Source: a virus. From it: a DNA stretch of 53,081 bases. Location: positions 1 to 53,081 of the IMG/VR virus record IMGVR_UViG_3300046517_000961, one strand, 5' to 3'. Both the position numbers and the translations under genes were made by a program. This document shows, in pieces, positions 27,454 through 36,263 of this stretch. Positions within the stretch are counted from its first letter, which is position 1; each line of letters opens with the position of its first letter. Below the pieces are notes generated by a model. The model was given only the letters and a program-made list of their open reading frames with translations. It had not been told where the DNA came from and did not search any database.

Positions 27454-29019
27454 TCAGCCGATCTCCCCATAGCCGATCATCATGAAGCCGATCCGCGTCT
27501 CGACGCCGCCCGTCGTCGCCGTCAAGACGTCGTGCACCGTCACGCCGTCGATCACGTTCCGCACGAGCAGCAGCAGATCACTCGCCGGCGACATCGCCTG
27601 AATCCGCGCCTGCGCCAGTCGCAGGAAGTACTGAATCCAGCCGCCGACCGCCGTGCCGCTGGCCGCGGTGATGGTATACCGCCAGCGGCCGATCCCCAAG
27701 TCCGCCGTGTGTACGGACGTGATCAGGAATTGCCCGGAGACGCCCTCGCGCGTGCGCGTCACGGTTAAGAGCTGGCCGGCCCGGGCGCCGGGCGTGTCCG
27801 TCGAGATCGTCAGGATCGTTTTAATGGGGAATTGATCGAGCAGCGCCAAGACGGACATTTGCGCCAGGTCCGAACTATTCACCTGCGGCTGATTCTCGAT
27901 CGCATCGTACCAGCCGGTCCCGCCCTCGACGGCGCGCCGCGCGGCGATCGAGCTGTCGTTCTGACCGAACGCGAGGATCGGAAACAGGCCGATGTAAATC
28001 ACGGCGAGCGTATCGGACGTCGTCAGCGCGCTCGCGCCCGTGTCTTGATTGATCTGATTCGTGTTTTTCGACCAGTACCAGTCTTTCCCGCTGTCGACGC
28101 CGCGAATGCCGACCGTCTTGCTGCTGCCGTTGACGGTGATCGTCGGTACGCTGTTGAGGGGAAATTTCGTGGTAAAGGTTTGGCGCGTCCCATCCCCGAC
28201 GAAGTGCTCAGTTTGCGTGTTCGTCGTGTCGTTGCCGGCGCGCACGTACTGCCGGTTCCGATACTGATCGCGGCCGATCGACCGCGTCAGGGTAATGAAA
28301 TTCGCCGCCGCATCGGTGCAGGAAAACGCGCAGACGATCGCGGCGCGCGATCGGACGTGCAGCACGAGCAGCTCGTCGATCCACCAGCCCAGGCCGAGCA
28401 GCGTGCAGAGCGCGTCGAGCGCGTCGCGCACGTACAGATAATTCGCGACGAAGGTCGGAATCACTGTGACCGTCGGACAATCGACCGTGACGCCGTCGAC
28501 GTCGAGGCCGCCTTGCACGACGAGATCCGCGACGATAAAGGCCGCCGTCTGCGCCGTGTAAATCGTGGCGACGATCTTCCGGTCGGCGAGCTGCGACCGA
28601 TCGACGCAGGTCAGCGTGACGAAGACGGTATGAATTGACTGCGCGGGCCCGTCGTCGTCGACCGGCCAAGTCGCGTCGACTTTGTCGATCGTGCCGCCGA
28701 AGACGTGCACGCTCTGCGGATCGTACAGGTCGATCGCCTGGCCCGCGCTCGGCATCGGCAACAGGCCGAGGAAGCCGGCGACGTCGACGAGCCGGATCGT
28801 GACGGTCGACCGTGCGCTCAGATTGTCGGTAAAGGCGATGCCGGTCGGATCGACGATGTAATCGGTATAGTCGACGCCGGCGATCCGCAGCAGCTCGCGC
28901 GGCCGATCGGACCCGGCGCCGGTCAGCGCGACCGGGCCGAGCGTGACGGCGAGCGTGCCCGTAACCGAGGCGCCGCCGCTGCCGCCGAGCGTGACCGGAT
29001 CGAGCGTCCCGCCTGGCAT
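27454..29019 (-). CDS. Baseplate hub-like/tail protein
   Basis: 521 aa. After a Gly/Thr-rich N-terminus (repeat discussed as a finding), segments such as IAGVDYTDYI, STVTIRLVDVAGFLG and FVANYLYVRDALDALCTLLGLGWWID match the pattern of siphovirus hub/tail-associated proteins. FPIKTILTISTDTPGARAGQLLTV and GQFLITSVHTAD are the later repeated-domain strands. It lies between the tape measure and the fibre genes, as hub proteins do. No peptidoglycan-cutting motif was seen. Confidence 0.7.
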   Translation of the reverse strand: MPGGTLDPVTLGGSGGASVTGTLAVTLGPVALTGAGSDRPRELLRIAGVDYTDYIVDPTGIAFTDNLSARSTVTIRLVDVAGFLGLLPMPSAGQAIDLYDPQSVHVFGGTIDKVDATWPVDDDGPAQSIHTVFVTLTCVDRSQLADRKIVATIYTAQTAAFIVADLVVQGGLDVDGVTVDCPTVTVIPTFVANYLYVRDALDALCTLLGLGWWIDELLVLHVRSRAAIVCAFSCTDAAANFITLTRSIGRDQYRNRQYVRAGNDTTNTQTEHFVGDGTRQTFTTKFPLNSVPTITVNGSSKTVGIRGVDSGKDWYWSKNTNQINQDTGASALTTSDTLAVIYIGLFPILAFGQNDSSIAARRAVEGGTGWYDAIENQPQVNSSDLAQMSVLALLDQFPIKTILTISTDTPGARAGQLLTVTRTREGVSGQFLITSVHTADLGIGRWRYTITAASGTAVGGWIQYFLRLAQARIQAMSPASDLLLLVRNVIDGVTVHDVLTATTGGVETRIGFMMIGYGEIG

Positions 29020-29020
29020 G

Positions 29021-29836
29021 TTACTGCAGCGTTCCCGTCACGAGCGCGCCGGCCGTCGCCGACGGCGTCACGGCCGACAGCGTCGGCGTCGACGTGCCGG
29101 TGACAGCCGCGGCGCCCGTGGCCGACTCCGTGACGGCGCCGAGCGTGGTCGCGAGTGTGCCGGATCGGATCGCCCGTTTGTAGGTCGCGATCGCGGCCGT
29201 CCATTGCGTGATCCCGGTCAGCGTCGACGACCAGGTGCAGCTCGACGTCTCGGTCGCGGTGACTTCTTTCTCGGCGCCCTCGTGCCCGACGAAATTATTG
29301 ACGTCGTTTTGCACGCCGATCGCATCGGTGTAGCCGCTCGGCGGATTCGAGATCGCCGCATTCGAGCTCGTGCCGTCGAGCGTCGTCACGGCCGCGACGA
29401 CGTCGGCCGGAAAGCCGTTAGCGCCCGTGGCCGTCACGCTCGATTGCGTCGATCCGACGTGGCTCGCCGTGCCGCTCTGATCAAACCAGGTCGTGAGATC
29501 GAGATCGCTCCGCTCAGCGACGCTGCAGACGATCGTATGACCCGTCGTCCCGACGTGCACGGTGATCGTGAAGGTGCCGCTGGCCTTCGTGACGTGACAA
29601 GAAAAGATCGACGAGACGATCGCGTCGGCGCCGGGCGTGCCGATGCCGACTTCGGCGTCCTTCTGATAGGTGTTTCCGCCCGTCGCTTGATTGTCGGTGA
29701 CGCTCGAGATCGACGTATTGCTGTACGCCGAAATGTGCAAAATGAGGTGATTCCCGACGACGGGCGTCCCGGTCAGCGTGACGGCAAGATTGCCGTTGCC
29801 CGTGACGCTCTTCGTTTGAACGATCGACGCAGACAT
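29021..29836 (-). CDS. Tail structural protein, beta-rich
   Basis: 271 aa with low charge and many Thr, Ser and Val. NLAVTLTGTPVVGNHLILHISA and KASGTFTITVHVGTTGHT are beta-sandwich segments. The last 45 residues consist of degenerate VTGTxxxTLxxVT repeats that continue at the start of the next protein. Probably a distal tail or minor tail protein; role inferred from position after the tape measure. Confidence 0.65.
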   Translation of the reverse strand: MSASIVQTKSVTGNGNLAVTLTGTPVVGNHLILHISAYSNTSISSVTDNQATGGNTYQKDAEVGIGTPGADAIVSSIFSCHVTKASGTFTITVHVGTTGHTIVCSVAERSDLDLTTWFDQSGTASHVGSTQSSVTATGANGFPADVVAAVTTLDGTSSNAAISNPPSGYTDAIGVQNDVNNFVGHEGAEKEVTATETSSCTWSSTLTGITQWTAAIATYKRAIRSGTLATTLGAVTESATGAAAVTGTSTPTLSAVTPSATAGALVTGTLQ

Positions 29837-29845
29837 CGGCGCGCC

Positions 29846-30247
29846 TTACGCGTTGCCGTCGGTCAGTGTGAACGTCGAGATCGTGATCGTCTGCCCGTCG
29901 GCGACGACGTTGTTGTCGAGCGAGAGATCGCCGCTGCCGAGGCCGACCGTGCCTTGAATGTGACAGGTCGATCCGCCGGAGTCGTAGATCCGGAAATGGG
30001 CGATCGTGCCGCCGCCGCCGCTCGCCGTGCCGCTCCAGACGCCCGACTTGGCCTTCGCGCCGCTCGCCGCGGCCGCCATCCAGTCAGATGGCAGCGTCAT
30101 GCTACAGAGCACGGTCCCGGAATCGGCCGCGCCGCAATTCGCCGGCGGCGCGCCCGTGCGCAGCTTCAAGATCGGCGACGTGCCGATCTCGGTTTCGATC
30201 GCGTCGAGCCGAGAATTGCGCGTGGTGGTCGCAAGTTGTACGGACAT
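29846..30247 (-). CDS. Minor tail protein candidate
   Basis: 133 aa. SRLDAIETEIGTSPILKLRTGAPP followed by beta segments (TIAHFRIYDSGGSTCHIQG, NNVVADGQTITISTF) is a pattern I recall from small proteins encoded between tape measure and fibre genes. It may be a tail-tip or adhesin component. No catalytic motif seen. Confidence 0.6.
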   Translation of the reverse strand: MSVQLATTTRNSRLDAIETEIGTSPILKLRTGAPPANCGAADSGTVLCSMTLPSDWMAAAASGAKAKSGVWSGTASGGGGTIAHFRIYDSGGSTCHIQGTVGLGSGDLSLDNNVVADGQTITISTFTLTDGNA

Positions 30248-30271
30248 CAGATCATCCTCTCCAAAAGCGGG

Positions 30272-33200
30272 TTAGGTCGGCACGCCCATCAGACGCGTAA
30301 TCTCGCCGGTATGCTCGATCACGACCATTGTCAGCAGCCGGCCGTCGACGTTCACGGCGAGCGGCGTCTGCCGCACGCCGCCGCCGCCGCCCGCGGCCGC
30401 CGGTGCGCCGCCGCGCATCATCTCGTCGTAGCGATCGAGCGGCACGACGGCTTCGGGCCCGGCTTCGCCGAAGAGGCCGAGCATCGGGCCGAAGGTGATC
30501 CCGCCTTCGGCGAGGCCGGGATACAGCGCCTTGTACTGCGTCCACGCGTTCGGCTGATTCGCCGGATCGTTCGGATCGATCCCCTCGGCGACGAGCTCTT
30601 CGAAGAGGCGATCGGCCTCTTTCCGCTGATCGGCGATGTTCGCCTGCTCCGGATCGCCCGTGCCTTTTGACTTGTACAGTTCCCAGGCGAGGATCGCGGC
30701 GCCGATGCCGGTCGCGACCGACGCCCATACGCTCACGGCGGCCGCGCCGTCGCTCGCGATGGCCGCGCTCGAGGTAGCCGACGTCGCCTCGGCCGTCGTG
30801 GCGGCCGTGTCGACCACGACCGCGTCTTCGCTGACGGTCTTCGTAATGTCCGTAAACGCTTTGCCCCATCCCCCCGACACGTCGAGCGCCCAGGCGAGCA
30901 GCTTTTGTACCACGGCCTTTTCGAAGTACGAGATAAAGTCGTCGAGCACTTGCTTTGCGGCCGACTTGAACGATTGCCAGCCGCCGATCAGCCCATTGAT
31001 CAGCTTTTCGCCGTTCGCCGACGCGTCGCCGAGAAAACTATCCCATGCGCCCTTGAATCCGCCGACGGCCTCGCCGGCGTCCTTCTCGTATTTCTGCCAT
31101 TGCGCGATCAGCTCGCCGGACGTGAATTCGCCCGATTCCTTCATCTGATCGAAGTCGCTTTTCGCGCGGTCGGCGATGCTGTCGAGCGCGTCTTTCGTCT
31201 TCACGCCGGCGTCGGACATCCGACGGATGAGCGTGTCGGCCGTGCCGTTGATCAGGTCGCGCTGTATCTGCGCATTGGTTTGCACGGCGTCCGTCGCCTT
31301 GCCGTGCGCGTCGGCGTACGCCGCCGGCACGAGCCCGAGCTTCGTGATCTCGTTCGCGAATTTGCCATCGATCGTCGTCTTCTGCGCCGCGGCCTCGTCG
31401 TTGACCTTTCGCGTCTCGGCCGTGCGCGCCTCTTCGCTGGCGTACTCCGTATTCGCGATCTTATTGAGCTCCGCCGTGACCCGGGCGTCGATCGCATCCT
31501 CGGCCGACTTCTGCGCGGCGACGATGGCGTCGCGGGCCGCGTTGTAGGCCGTCGCGTAGGCGTCCGGCAGCGGGCCGAGCTTTTCGATCTCTTTCGTGAG
31601 CCGCGCGTCGACGAGGGCGAGCTGCGCATCGGCGCCGACTTGCGTCGCCGCCACGATCTGCGCCTGCACGTCGGTCGCCGTCGTGACGAGCGTCTTCTGA
31701 TTCGCGTTCAGTTTGCCGAGGCTCGAGGCCGCGAGCTGCGCCGCGCCCTCGAAGCCTTTCGCGACGGCGTCCTGTACTTTGACCATCGTATCGAGCGTCG
31801 TCTGCTCGACTTTGGAATTCGTGATCGCTTCCGACCAGTACGCGATCGCGTCCGGCATCGAGAGCCCGAACTCTTTCGCCTTCAGCGTCAGGTCGGCGAT
31901 CTCGCCGCCGTGTATTTTCTCGATGTCGGTCAGCGTCAGGTGATTCCGCTCGGCATCGAGCAGGCTCGCATTGAGATCGGTGAGTTTTTTCGTGACGTCG
32001 AGGATCGTCTGCGCGTGCGCGTCCGACTTGTCTTTCGCGTCGCCTGTCGCCGCCGTGACGCGTTTCGTCGCGTCCTCTTGCACGTCGCCCGCGGCGGCCG
32101 CCTCGATCATCTTCGCGCGGACCTTGTCGATCGCGTCATGCATGCCGTCGAAGGCCTGAATATGCTTCGAGGCCGAATCCAGATTGTCGTTCGCGCTCTT
32201 GATCAGGATCTGCCGCTGCTGCTCGGCCAGATCGGCGTTCTGCTGAAACACGGCGCCGAGGCCCTTGAACTTGTCGCCCATGCCGGGCACTTTGTCGGCG
32301 ACGTCGGCGATCGTCGCGACGACTTTCGAGACGCCCTCGGAGACGCTCAGCAGGCCGATCAGCAGATAGTCGAAAAGGATCTTGATGCCGTCCCAGGCCT
32401 CGACGATAAACTTCGCGCCCGTGACGGCCGTCTCGGCGGCGCCGGCGACAAAGATCGCGAACTTGTCGACGTACGACACGATCGTCGCGATGCTTTGCTT
32501 GCTATCCTCGCCGAAGGCCTTCGCGATGCTCGATTCGATCGTGTCGAGCGCCGCATTCAGCGCCGGCGAGCGCGCGATCGCGACCGAAAGTTGATCGGTG
32601 AAGTTGGTAAAGGAAACCTTCGCGACCGTGATCTTTTCGCCGAAGTCGAGCGACTGATTCCCGGTTTTCTCGACGATCAGCCGCAGCGCGTCCATGATCG
32701 CGCCGCGTTTCGCGTCAATGTCGGCGCCCGTCGTCGTCTCTTCGTTGAGCTGGCGAAGCGTGTCCTTCAGATCGGCATTCGCGCCCTTGACGTCGGACAC
32801 TACGCCGTAATTTCGGAGCAGCGCCTTCGTCATGCCGCTGTCGAGCGCGTTCGTCAGATCCTCGAAGGCTTGCTTCGTCTCGACGCCGGCCTGCTTCGCC
32901 ATGATGCGCGAGGCCTCGCCAACGAGCGTGAAGTCATCGGCGGTCAGCTTCAGGCCGGCCGACATCGCCTTCGTCGTGTCCTTCATCAGCGTGAAGTCGT
33001 CGACGAGGCCGGCCGTGCCGGTGCGCAGGTTTTGGAGCGCCGTGCCGCCGGCGATGCCGAGGCCCTGCGCGAACGCGTCAAACGACTTCGTAACGTCGTC
33101 GACCTTCGCGCCCTCGTCGCCGAAACTGATGATCTCGGCCGTGATCCCGGCGACGGCCGCGGCGGCCGCCACGCCGGCGCCGACCATGACGGCGAAGCCG

Positions 33201-33361
33201 GTCGCGATGCCGGACGCGATCGAGGCGCCGCTCGCCTCGAGCTCGCCGAGCATCTTGCCGATCTCGCCGAAGGCGGCCCCGAATTCGTTTTTGAGCTCGG
33301 TGAAGTCGGCCTTAATTGAGACGAAGGCGTCGCCGAGGGATCCGAGGTTGTCGTCAGCCAC
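30272..33361 (-). CDS. Tape measure protein
   Basis: 1029 aa from a GTG at 33361. A hydrophobic segment near residues 48-78 (GIATGFAVMVGAGVAAAAAV) is followed by long helical regions of charged and Ala-rich repeats (DARLTKEIEKLGPLPDAYATAYNAARD and KFANEITKLGLVPAAYADAHGKA are variants of one unit). A second hydrophobic segment is near 880-930. At typical spacing this size predicts a tail of about 150 nm. It directly follows the frameshifted chaperone gene, as expected. The tail end carries a Gly-rich stretch (AAAGGGGGVRQT). Confidence 0.9.
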   Translation of the reverse strand: MADDNLGSLGDAFVSIKADFTELKNEFGAAFGEIGKMLGELEASGASIASGIATGFAVMVGAGVAAAAAVAGITAEIISFGDEGAKVDDVTKSFDAFAQGLGIAGGTALQNLRTGTAGLVDDFTLMKDTTKAMSAGLKLTADDFTLVGEASRIMAKQAGVETKQAFEDLTNALDSGMTKALLRNYGVVSDVKGANADLKDTLRQLNEETTTGADIDAKRGAIMDALRLIVEKTGNQSLDFGEKITVAKVSFTNFTDQLSVAIARSPALNAALDTIESSIAKAFGEDSKQSIATIVSYVDKFAIFVAGAAETAVTGAKFIVEAWDGIKILFDYLLIGLLSVSEGVSKVVATIADVADKVPGMGDKFKGLGAVFQQNADLAEQQRQILIKSANDNLDSASKHIQAFDGMHDAIDKVRAKMIEAAAAGDVQEDATKRVTAATGDAKDKSDAHAQTILDVTKKLTDLNASLLDAERNHLTLTDIEKIHGGEIADLTLKAKEFGLSMPDAIAYWSEAITNSKVEQTTLDTMVKVQDAVAKGFEGAAQLAASSLGKLNANQKTLVTTATDVQAQIVAATQVGADAQLALVDARLTKEIEKLGPLPDAYATAYNAARDAIVAAQKSAEDAIDARVTAELNKIANTEYASEEARTAETRKVNDEAAAQKTTIDGKFANEITKLGLVPAAYADAHGKATDAVQTNAQIQRDLINGTADTLIRRMSDAGVKTKDALDSIADRAKSDFDQMKESGEFTSGELIAQWQKYEKDAGEAVGGFKGAWDSFLGDASANGEKLINGLIGGWQSFKSAAKQVLDDFISYFEKAVVQKLLAWALDVSGGWGKAFTDITKTVSEDAVVVDTAATTAEATSATSSAAIASDGAAAVSVWASVATGIGAAILAWELYKSKGTGDPEQANIADQRKEADRLFEELVAEGIDPNDPANQPNAWTQYKALYPGLAEGGITFGPMLGLFGEAGPEAVVPLDRYDEMMRGGAPAAAGGGGGVRQTPLAVNVDGRLLTMVVIEHTGEITRLMGVPT

Positions 33362-33403
33362 GCGCGATCACGGCCCTTGCTTTCCCGGCAGCGGGCGATC
33401 CCG

Positions 33404-34119
33404 TCAATTCAGCGTACGCCCCAGGCGCAGGGCCTCGGCCTGCGCGACGACGGCCTCGTGATCCCGCGCCGCCTGCTCGAGCTCTTGCGGCCCGGGCGTC
33501 GGCCATAAGAGCGACCGCAGGGACGGCATACGCGGCTGTCTGGACAGCGCCGCCGTCCACCATGCCGCCGTGAGCCTCGCGACGTCGTCGCGCCGCCTGG
33601 CGGCCCGTACGGCCCGCTCCGCTTCGCCCAGGGTCAGCCCCCAGGCGCGCGATTCTGTTAGCCCGGCGCCGAGGCAGACGTCGAGGTACTCGCGCCAGAA
33701 TCGCGCCCGTCCAAAGGGCTTGGGTCGAGCTCCTTCGCCGGCGGCGGCGGCGACGCCGGCGGCGTGTCCGGCTTCGGCCCGACGAGCGCCTCGAGCAGCG
33801 CCCGCGTGATCATCGTGCCGTGCTGGCCGACCCAGTCCTCGAGCGACGGCGCCTCGGCCCCATCGAAGAGGCCGGCCGTCCGCTCGAGCGTCCAAATCGG
33901 ATGCCGATTGAACATCCGCAGCCGGGCGCCCTCGAGGCCGGCGGCGATGAGCGCGATCGTGTCGCGGAGTCGAATGCCGCCCGATCGCATCCGGTCGCGA
34001 AACGTCCAGAAGGCTTCGTCGGTCAGCTCTTCGAGATGGCACAAGGCCGCCGTCGTAAAGACGATCTTGTACGTGTCGTCGCCGATCGGTAGATCCTGTA
34101 GCTTGCCCTGCATCCCCAT
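33404..34119 (-). CDS. Tail assembly chaperone, long form made by -1 frameshift (G-T type)
   Basis: Joined product of about 238 aa: 136 codons of the 33658-34119 frame, then a -1 shift at CCCTTTG (33712-33718) and 102 codons to 33404. The second part (ARFWREYLDVCLGAGLTESRAWGLTLGEAE...) has clear coding character but no start of its own; the 212-aa frame in which it lies begins with low-complexity shadow. This is the lambda G/GT arrangement. The long form should bind the tape measure and tube subunits during tail assembly. The tape measure gene follows in the transcript. Confidence 0.85.
33658..34119 (-). CDS. Tail assembly chaperone, short form (G type)
   Basis: 153 aa from the ATG at 34119 with GGGAG upstream. 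IVFTTAALCHLEELTDEAFWTFRDRM and IRLRDTIALIAAGLEGARL match the helical chaperone pattern found before tape measure genes. The last 28 residues are low-complexity (GASTSTSASAPG) after a proline-rich stretch, which is what one expects downstream of a frameshift site. It is the majority product that coats the tape measure. Confidence 0.85.
   Translation of the reverse strand: MGMQGKLQDLPIGDDTYKIVFTTAALCHLEELTDEAFWTFRDRMRSGGIRLRDTIALIAAGLEGARLRMFNRHPIWTLERTAGLFDGAEAPSLEDWVGQHGTMITRALLEALVGPKPDTPPASPPPPAKELDPSPLDGRDSGASTSTSASAPG
33712..33718 (-). promoter_or_regulatory. -1 ribosomal frameshift site CCCTTTG
   Basis: In the chaperone frame the reading is AGC CCT TTG, giving an X XXY YYZ heptamer (C CCT TTG). 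Both tRNAs can re-pair one base back on CCC and TTT. After the shift reading continues as GGA CGG GCG, entering the long open frame to 33404. Downstream RNA structure was not calculated. Confidence 0.8.
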
Positions 34120-34161
34120 AACGTCACGACTCCCGGCGTGCCTGTTGACCGATCGAGGATT

Positions 34162-34572
34162 CTACTGCCAGGCGCCGTCGACGGCCAAGCCGATCGAGAT
34201 CACGGCCGCGCCCTGATCGGGGAAATTCCCGTCGAGCGATGTCACGATCGCGCTCGACTGCTCGAGCTTGCTCCCGCCCTGATAGCGGCCGACCGTGATC
34301 GCCGTGCCGGCGCGCATCGCATCGCGGAGTCGGCCGTAGCCGCTCGCCGTCGGCACGTAGAGATGCGACAGCGTGACGTCTGAGCTGTAGCGCCCGGCGA
34401 TGATCCGCCGGTTCCGACTGATCTTGCTCGACACGTCGATCGCCGCGGTCGCTTCCTTAAAATCGACGTTCCGCTGCGACCCGACGACGACGAGCGTCCC
34501 GAAGCCGTTGTCGACGTACAGCAGGACGTCGGTACCATTCATTTCGCCGAACGGGCCCGTGGGTAGAGGCAT
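34162..34572 (-). CDS. Major tail tube protein, copy 1 (downstream)
   Basis: 136 aa, start MPLPTGPFGEMNGTDVLLYVD. LVVVGSQRNVDFKEATAAIDVSSKISRN and SSDVTLSHLYVPTASGYGRL follow the TP901-1/phi13-type tail tube pattern: beta strands with a hairpin rich in Ser and Asp. It differs from the gene at 34617-35027 at only two residues (Ala for Asn and Gln for Glu near residues 95-101). It lies just before the chaperones, the normal location for the tube gene. Confidence 0.85.
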   Translation of the reverse strand: MPLPTGPFGEMNGTDVLLYVDNGFGTLVVVGSQRNVDFKEATAAIDVSSKISRNRRIIAGRYSSDVTLSHLYVPTASGYGRLRDAMRAGTAITVGRYQGGSKLEQSSAIVTSLDGNFPDQGAAVISIGLAVDGAWQ

Positions 34573-34616
34573 GGCGCGTGATCTCCCTTACTGATCCCCG
34601 GCTCGCTTGTAGTGTG

Positions 34617-35027
34617 TTACTGCCAGGCGCCGTCGACGGCCAGCCCGATCGAGATCACGGCCGCGCCCTGATCGGGGAAATTCCCGTCGAGCGACGTCAC
34701 GATCGCGCTCGACTGCTCGAGCTTGCTGCCGCCTTCGTAGCGACCGACCGTGATCGCCGTGCCGTTGCGCATCGCATCGCGCAGTCGGCCGTAACCGCTC
34801 GCCGTCGGCACGTAGAGATGCGACAGCGTGACGTCTGAGCTGTAGCGCCCGGCGATGATCCGCCGGTTCCGGCTGATCTTGCTCGACACGTCGATCGCCG
34901 CGGTCGCTTCCTTAAAATCGACGTTCCGCTGCGACCCGACGACGACGAGCGTCCCGAAGCCGTTGTCGACGTACAGCAGGACGTCGGTACCGTTCATTTC
35001 ACCGAATGGGCCCGTGGGTAGAGGCAT
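34617..35027 (-). CDS. Major tail tube protein, copy 2 (upstream)
   Basis: 136 aa, 134 identical to the adjacent copy at a shift of 455 bp. By hand I count about 17 base differences in 411, mostly third-position, including TAA versus TAG stops. So the copies are old enough to have silent changes but the proteins are held constant. Both have intact starts and stops. Mixed tubes or gene dosage are possible reasons for keeping both. Confidence 0.85.
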   Translation of the reverse strand: MPLPTGPFGEMNGTDVLLYVDNGFGTLVVVGSQRNVDFKEATAAIDVSSKISRNRRIIAGRYSSDVTLSHLYVPTASGYGRLRDAMRNGTAITVGRYEGGSKLEQSSAIVTSLDGNFPDQGAAVISIGLAVDGAWQ

Positions 35028-35060
35028 GGCGTACTCGCTCCTTGAATCCCGGCTCAGTCT

Positions 35061-35513
35061 CTAAGGCAGCGCGCGGAAGATCCATCGCGCGTGAATCGTC
35101 CGGCCGATCAGCGTCTCGTCGGTCGGCGCGACGATGGGCGGCCCGGCTTTCGAGATGAGATTCTGAAAGCCGGACACGTCCAAGTAAAATTTGTGCAGGA
35201 GCGACCAGACCCGATACGCGATCGGCGCGACGACGCGCGAGGTGCCGTCGACGTCCGCGACAGAGAGAATATCAGATTCGACCTCGAAGCCGGGCCGATC
35301 TTTCGTATCGAAGTTATCGCCCATCGTGAAGCCGGCCAGCACGACCCAGGGCCGCGCGGCCTTCGGCGGTACGGGCGCATTCATGAAGAGCGCCGGCGTG
35401 ACCGTGCCGCCGCTGTCGGTGTAGGTCGCGAGCATATTCGTGAGCGTGGTATCGCTGATCAGCCGCGCGTAAACGGCATTCTTGACGACGTTCTCGAGAT
35501 CGACGTCCGTCAT
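35061..35513 (-). CDS. Tail terminator/completion protein
   Basis: 150 aa. DLENVVKNAVYARLISDTTLTNML...GGTVTPALFM, then PWVVLAGFTMGDNFDTKDRPGFEVESDILSV and ARWIFRAL fit the DUF3168-like tail completion family that caps the tail at the head end. It lies between the gp10-like gene and the tube genes, its usual place. The start overlaps the preceding stop by 4 bp. Confidence 0.7.
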   Translation of the reverse strand: MTDVDLENVVKNAVYARLISDTTLTNMLATYTDSGGTVTPALFMNAPVPPKAARPWVVLAGFTMGDNFDTKDRPGFEVESDILSVADVDGTSRVVAPIAYRVWSLLHKFYLDVSGFQNLISKAGPPIVAPTDETLIGRTIHARWIFRALP

Positions 35514-35935
35514 ACGCCGCCAGAGATCGGCGTGCCGCCGAGCTCCCGTTTCACGGCCTCAGACGATTCGCGAAACGCGGGCCGCAGGTACGGCCGCGGG
35601 CCCTGCTGCACGTTGCGGCCGGCGCGGTCGGTCCCGACGAAGCCGAGCTCGAGGCGCCGCGCGTAAATCACCTTCGAGCCGACGAGGCCGATCACGAGCG
35701 ATCCGGCCGTATAGACCTTCGTCACGATCGACTGAAAGAGCCGCGTCGAGACTTTATGCGGCGGTTCGCCTTCCATCGAGGGAAAGGCCGCCGTCCCGCC
35801 GACGTTGATCTTTTCTTTCACGGCCCGCTGCACGACGAGCACGGCGCGATTCATTTTCACGATCATGGACCGTTGCGCCGCCCCTTGCACGCCGCCGAAA
35901 TCAAGCGAGAAGCGCGGCACGTTCCACCTGCTCAC
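35510..35935 (-). CDS. HK97 gp10-like tail completion protein
   Basis: 141 aa from a GTG at 35935 (GAAGG upstream), with a GTG at 35920 as alternative. RSMIVKMNRAVLVVQRAVKEKIN, then AAFPSMEGEPPHKVSTRLFQSIV, YARRLELGFVG and QGPRPYLRPAFRES are the four segments of the gp10 family. The start overlaps the end of the upstream gene by 35 bp. It joins head and tail. Confidence 0.8.
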   Translation of the reverse strand: MSRWNVPRFSLDFGGVQGAAQRSMIVKMNRAVLVVQRAVKEKINVGGTAAFPSMEGEPPHKVSTRLFQSIVTKVYTAGSLVIGLVGSKVIYARRLELGFVGTDRAGRNVQQGPRPYLRPAFRESSEAVKRELGGTPISGGV

Positions 35936-36263
35936 AAACGGCCTTCATATGCGACTGCGGAATGCTCGGCGCCTGCGTCGAGATCACGCGGTACGTGATC
36001 CCGTCGACGATCAGCCGATCGTTCCGCTGCAGCGGCGTCAGCGGCTCACAGTAAATCGAGAAAAAGTTTTGCGCGACGTTCTCGTCGCCGAACCCCGGAT
36101 CGAAGCCGCCGGCCTTCGACGGCTTCGAGGTTTCGACGCTCACGCGGCACGGCAGCGAGGCCGCCAGCGTGACGGGCGTCGTCGCGTGCTGGCCCTGATC
36201 CGAGCTCGTCGCCGACCGCTGCCAGATCGCCGACCGATTGAGCAGGTGCGAGATTTGGCTCAC
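35901..36263 (-). CDS. Head-tail joining protein
   Basis: 120 aa from a GTG at 36263 that overlaps the preceding TGA (GTGA). The frame upstream of it is shadow. FFSIYCEPLTPLQRNDRLIVDGITYRVISTQ is the beta-barrel core found in head completion/stopper proteins (SPP1 gp16-like, lambda FII-like). It is between the connector and gp10-like genes, as in HK97-type phages. Confidence 0.7.
   Translation of the reverse strand: MSQISHLLNRSAIWQRSATSSDQGQHATTPVTLAASLPCRVSVETSKPSKAGGFDPGFGDENVAQNFFSIYCEPLTPLQRNDRLIVDGITYRVISTQAPSIPQSHMKAVCEQVERAALLA

Larger units (their letters stand above)
34162..35027 (-). repeat. Tandem gene duplication of the tail tube gene
   Basis: Two 411-bp coding units at 455-bp spacing, about 96% identical at DNA level by manual comparison. 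The 44-bp gap and 33-bp flank share only fragments (for example CCGGCTC). Presence of scattered silent differences argues against an assembly artefact. Confidence 0.85.

Noticed and set aside
30905-33319. 804-codon plus-strand frame opposite the tape measure gene
   Set aside because: Composition (Arg, Asp, Val) is what the reverse of a helical high-GC gene gives; no start signal and the tape measure on the minus strand is convincing.
34162-35027. Tail tube duplication as an assembly error
   Set aside because: Scattered silent differences, two amino-acid changes and different stop codons show two distinct sequences.
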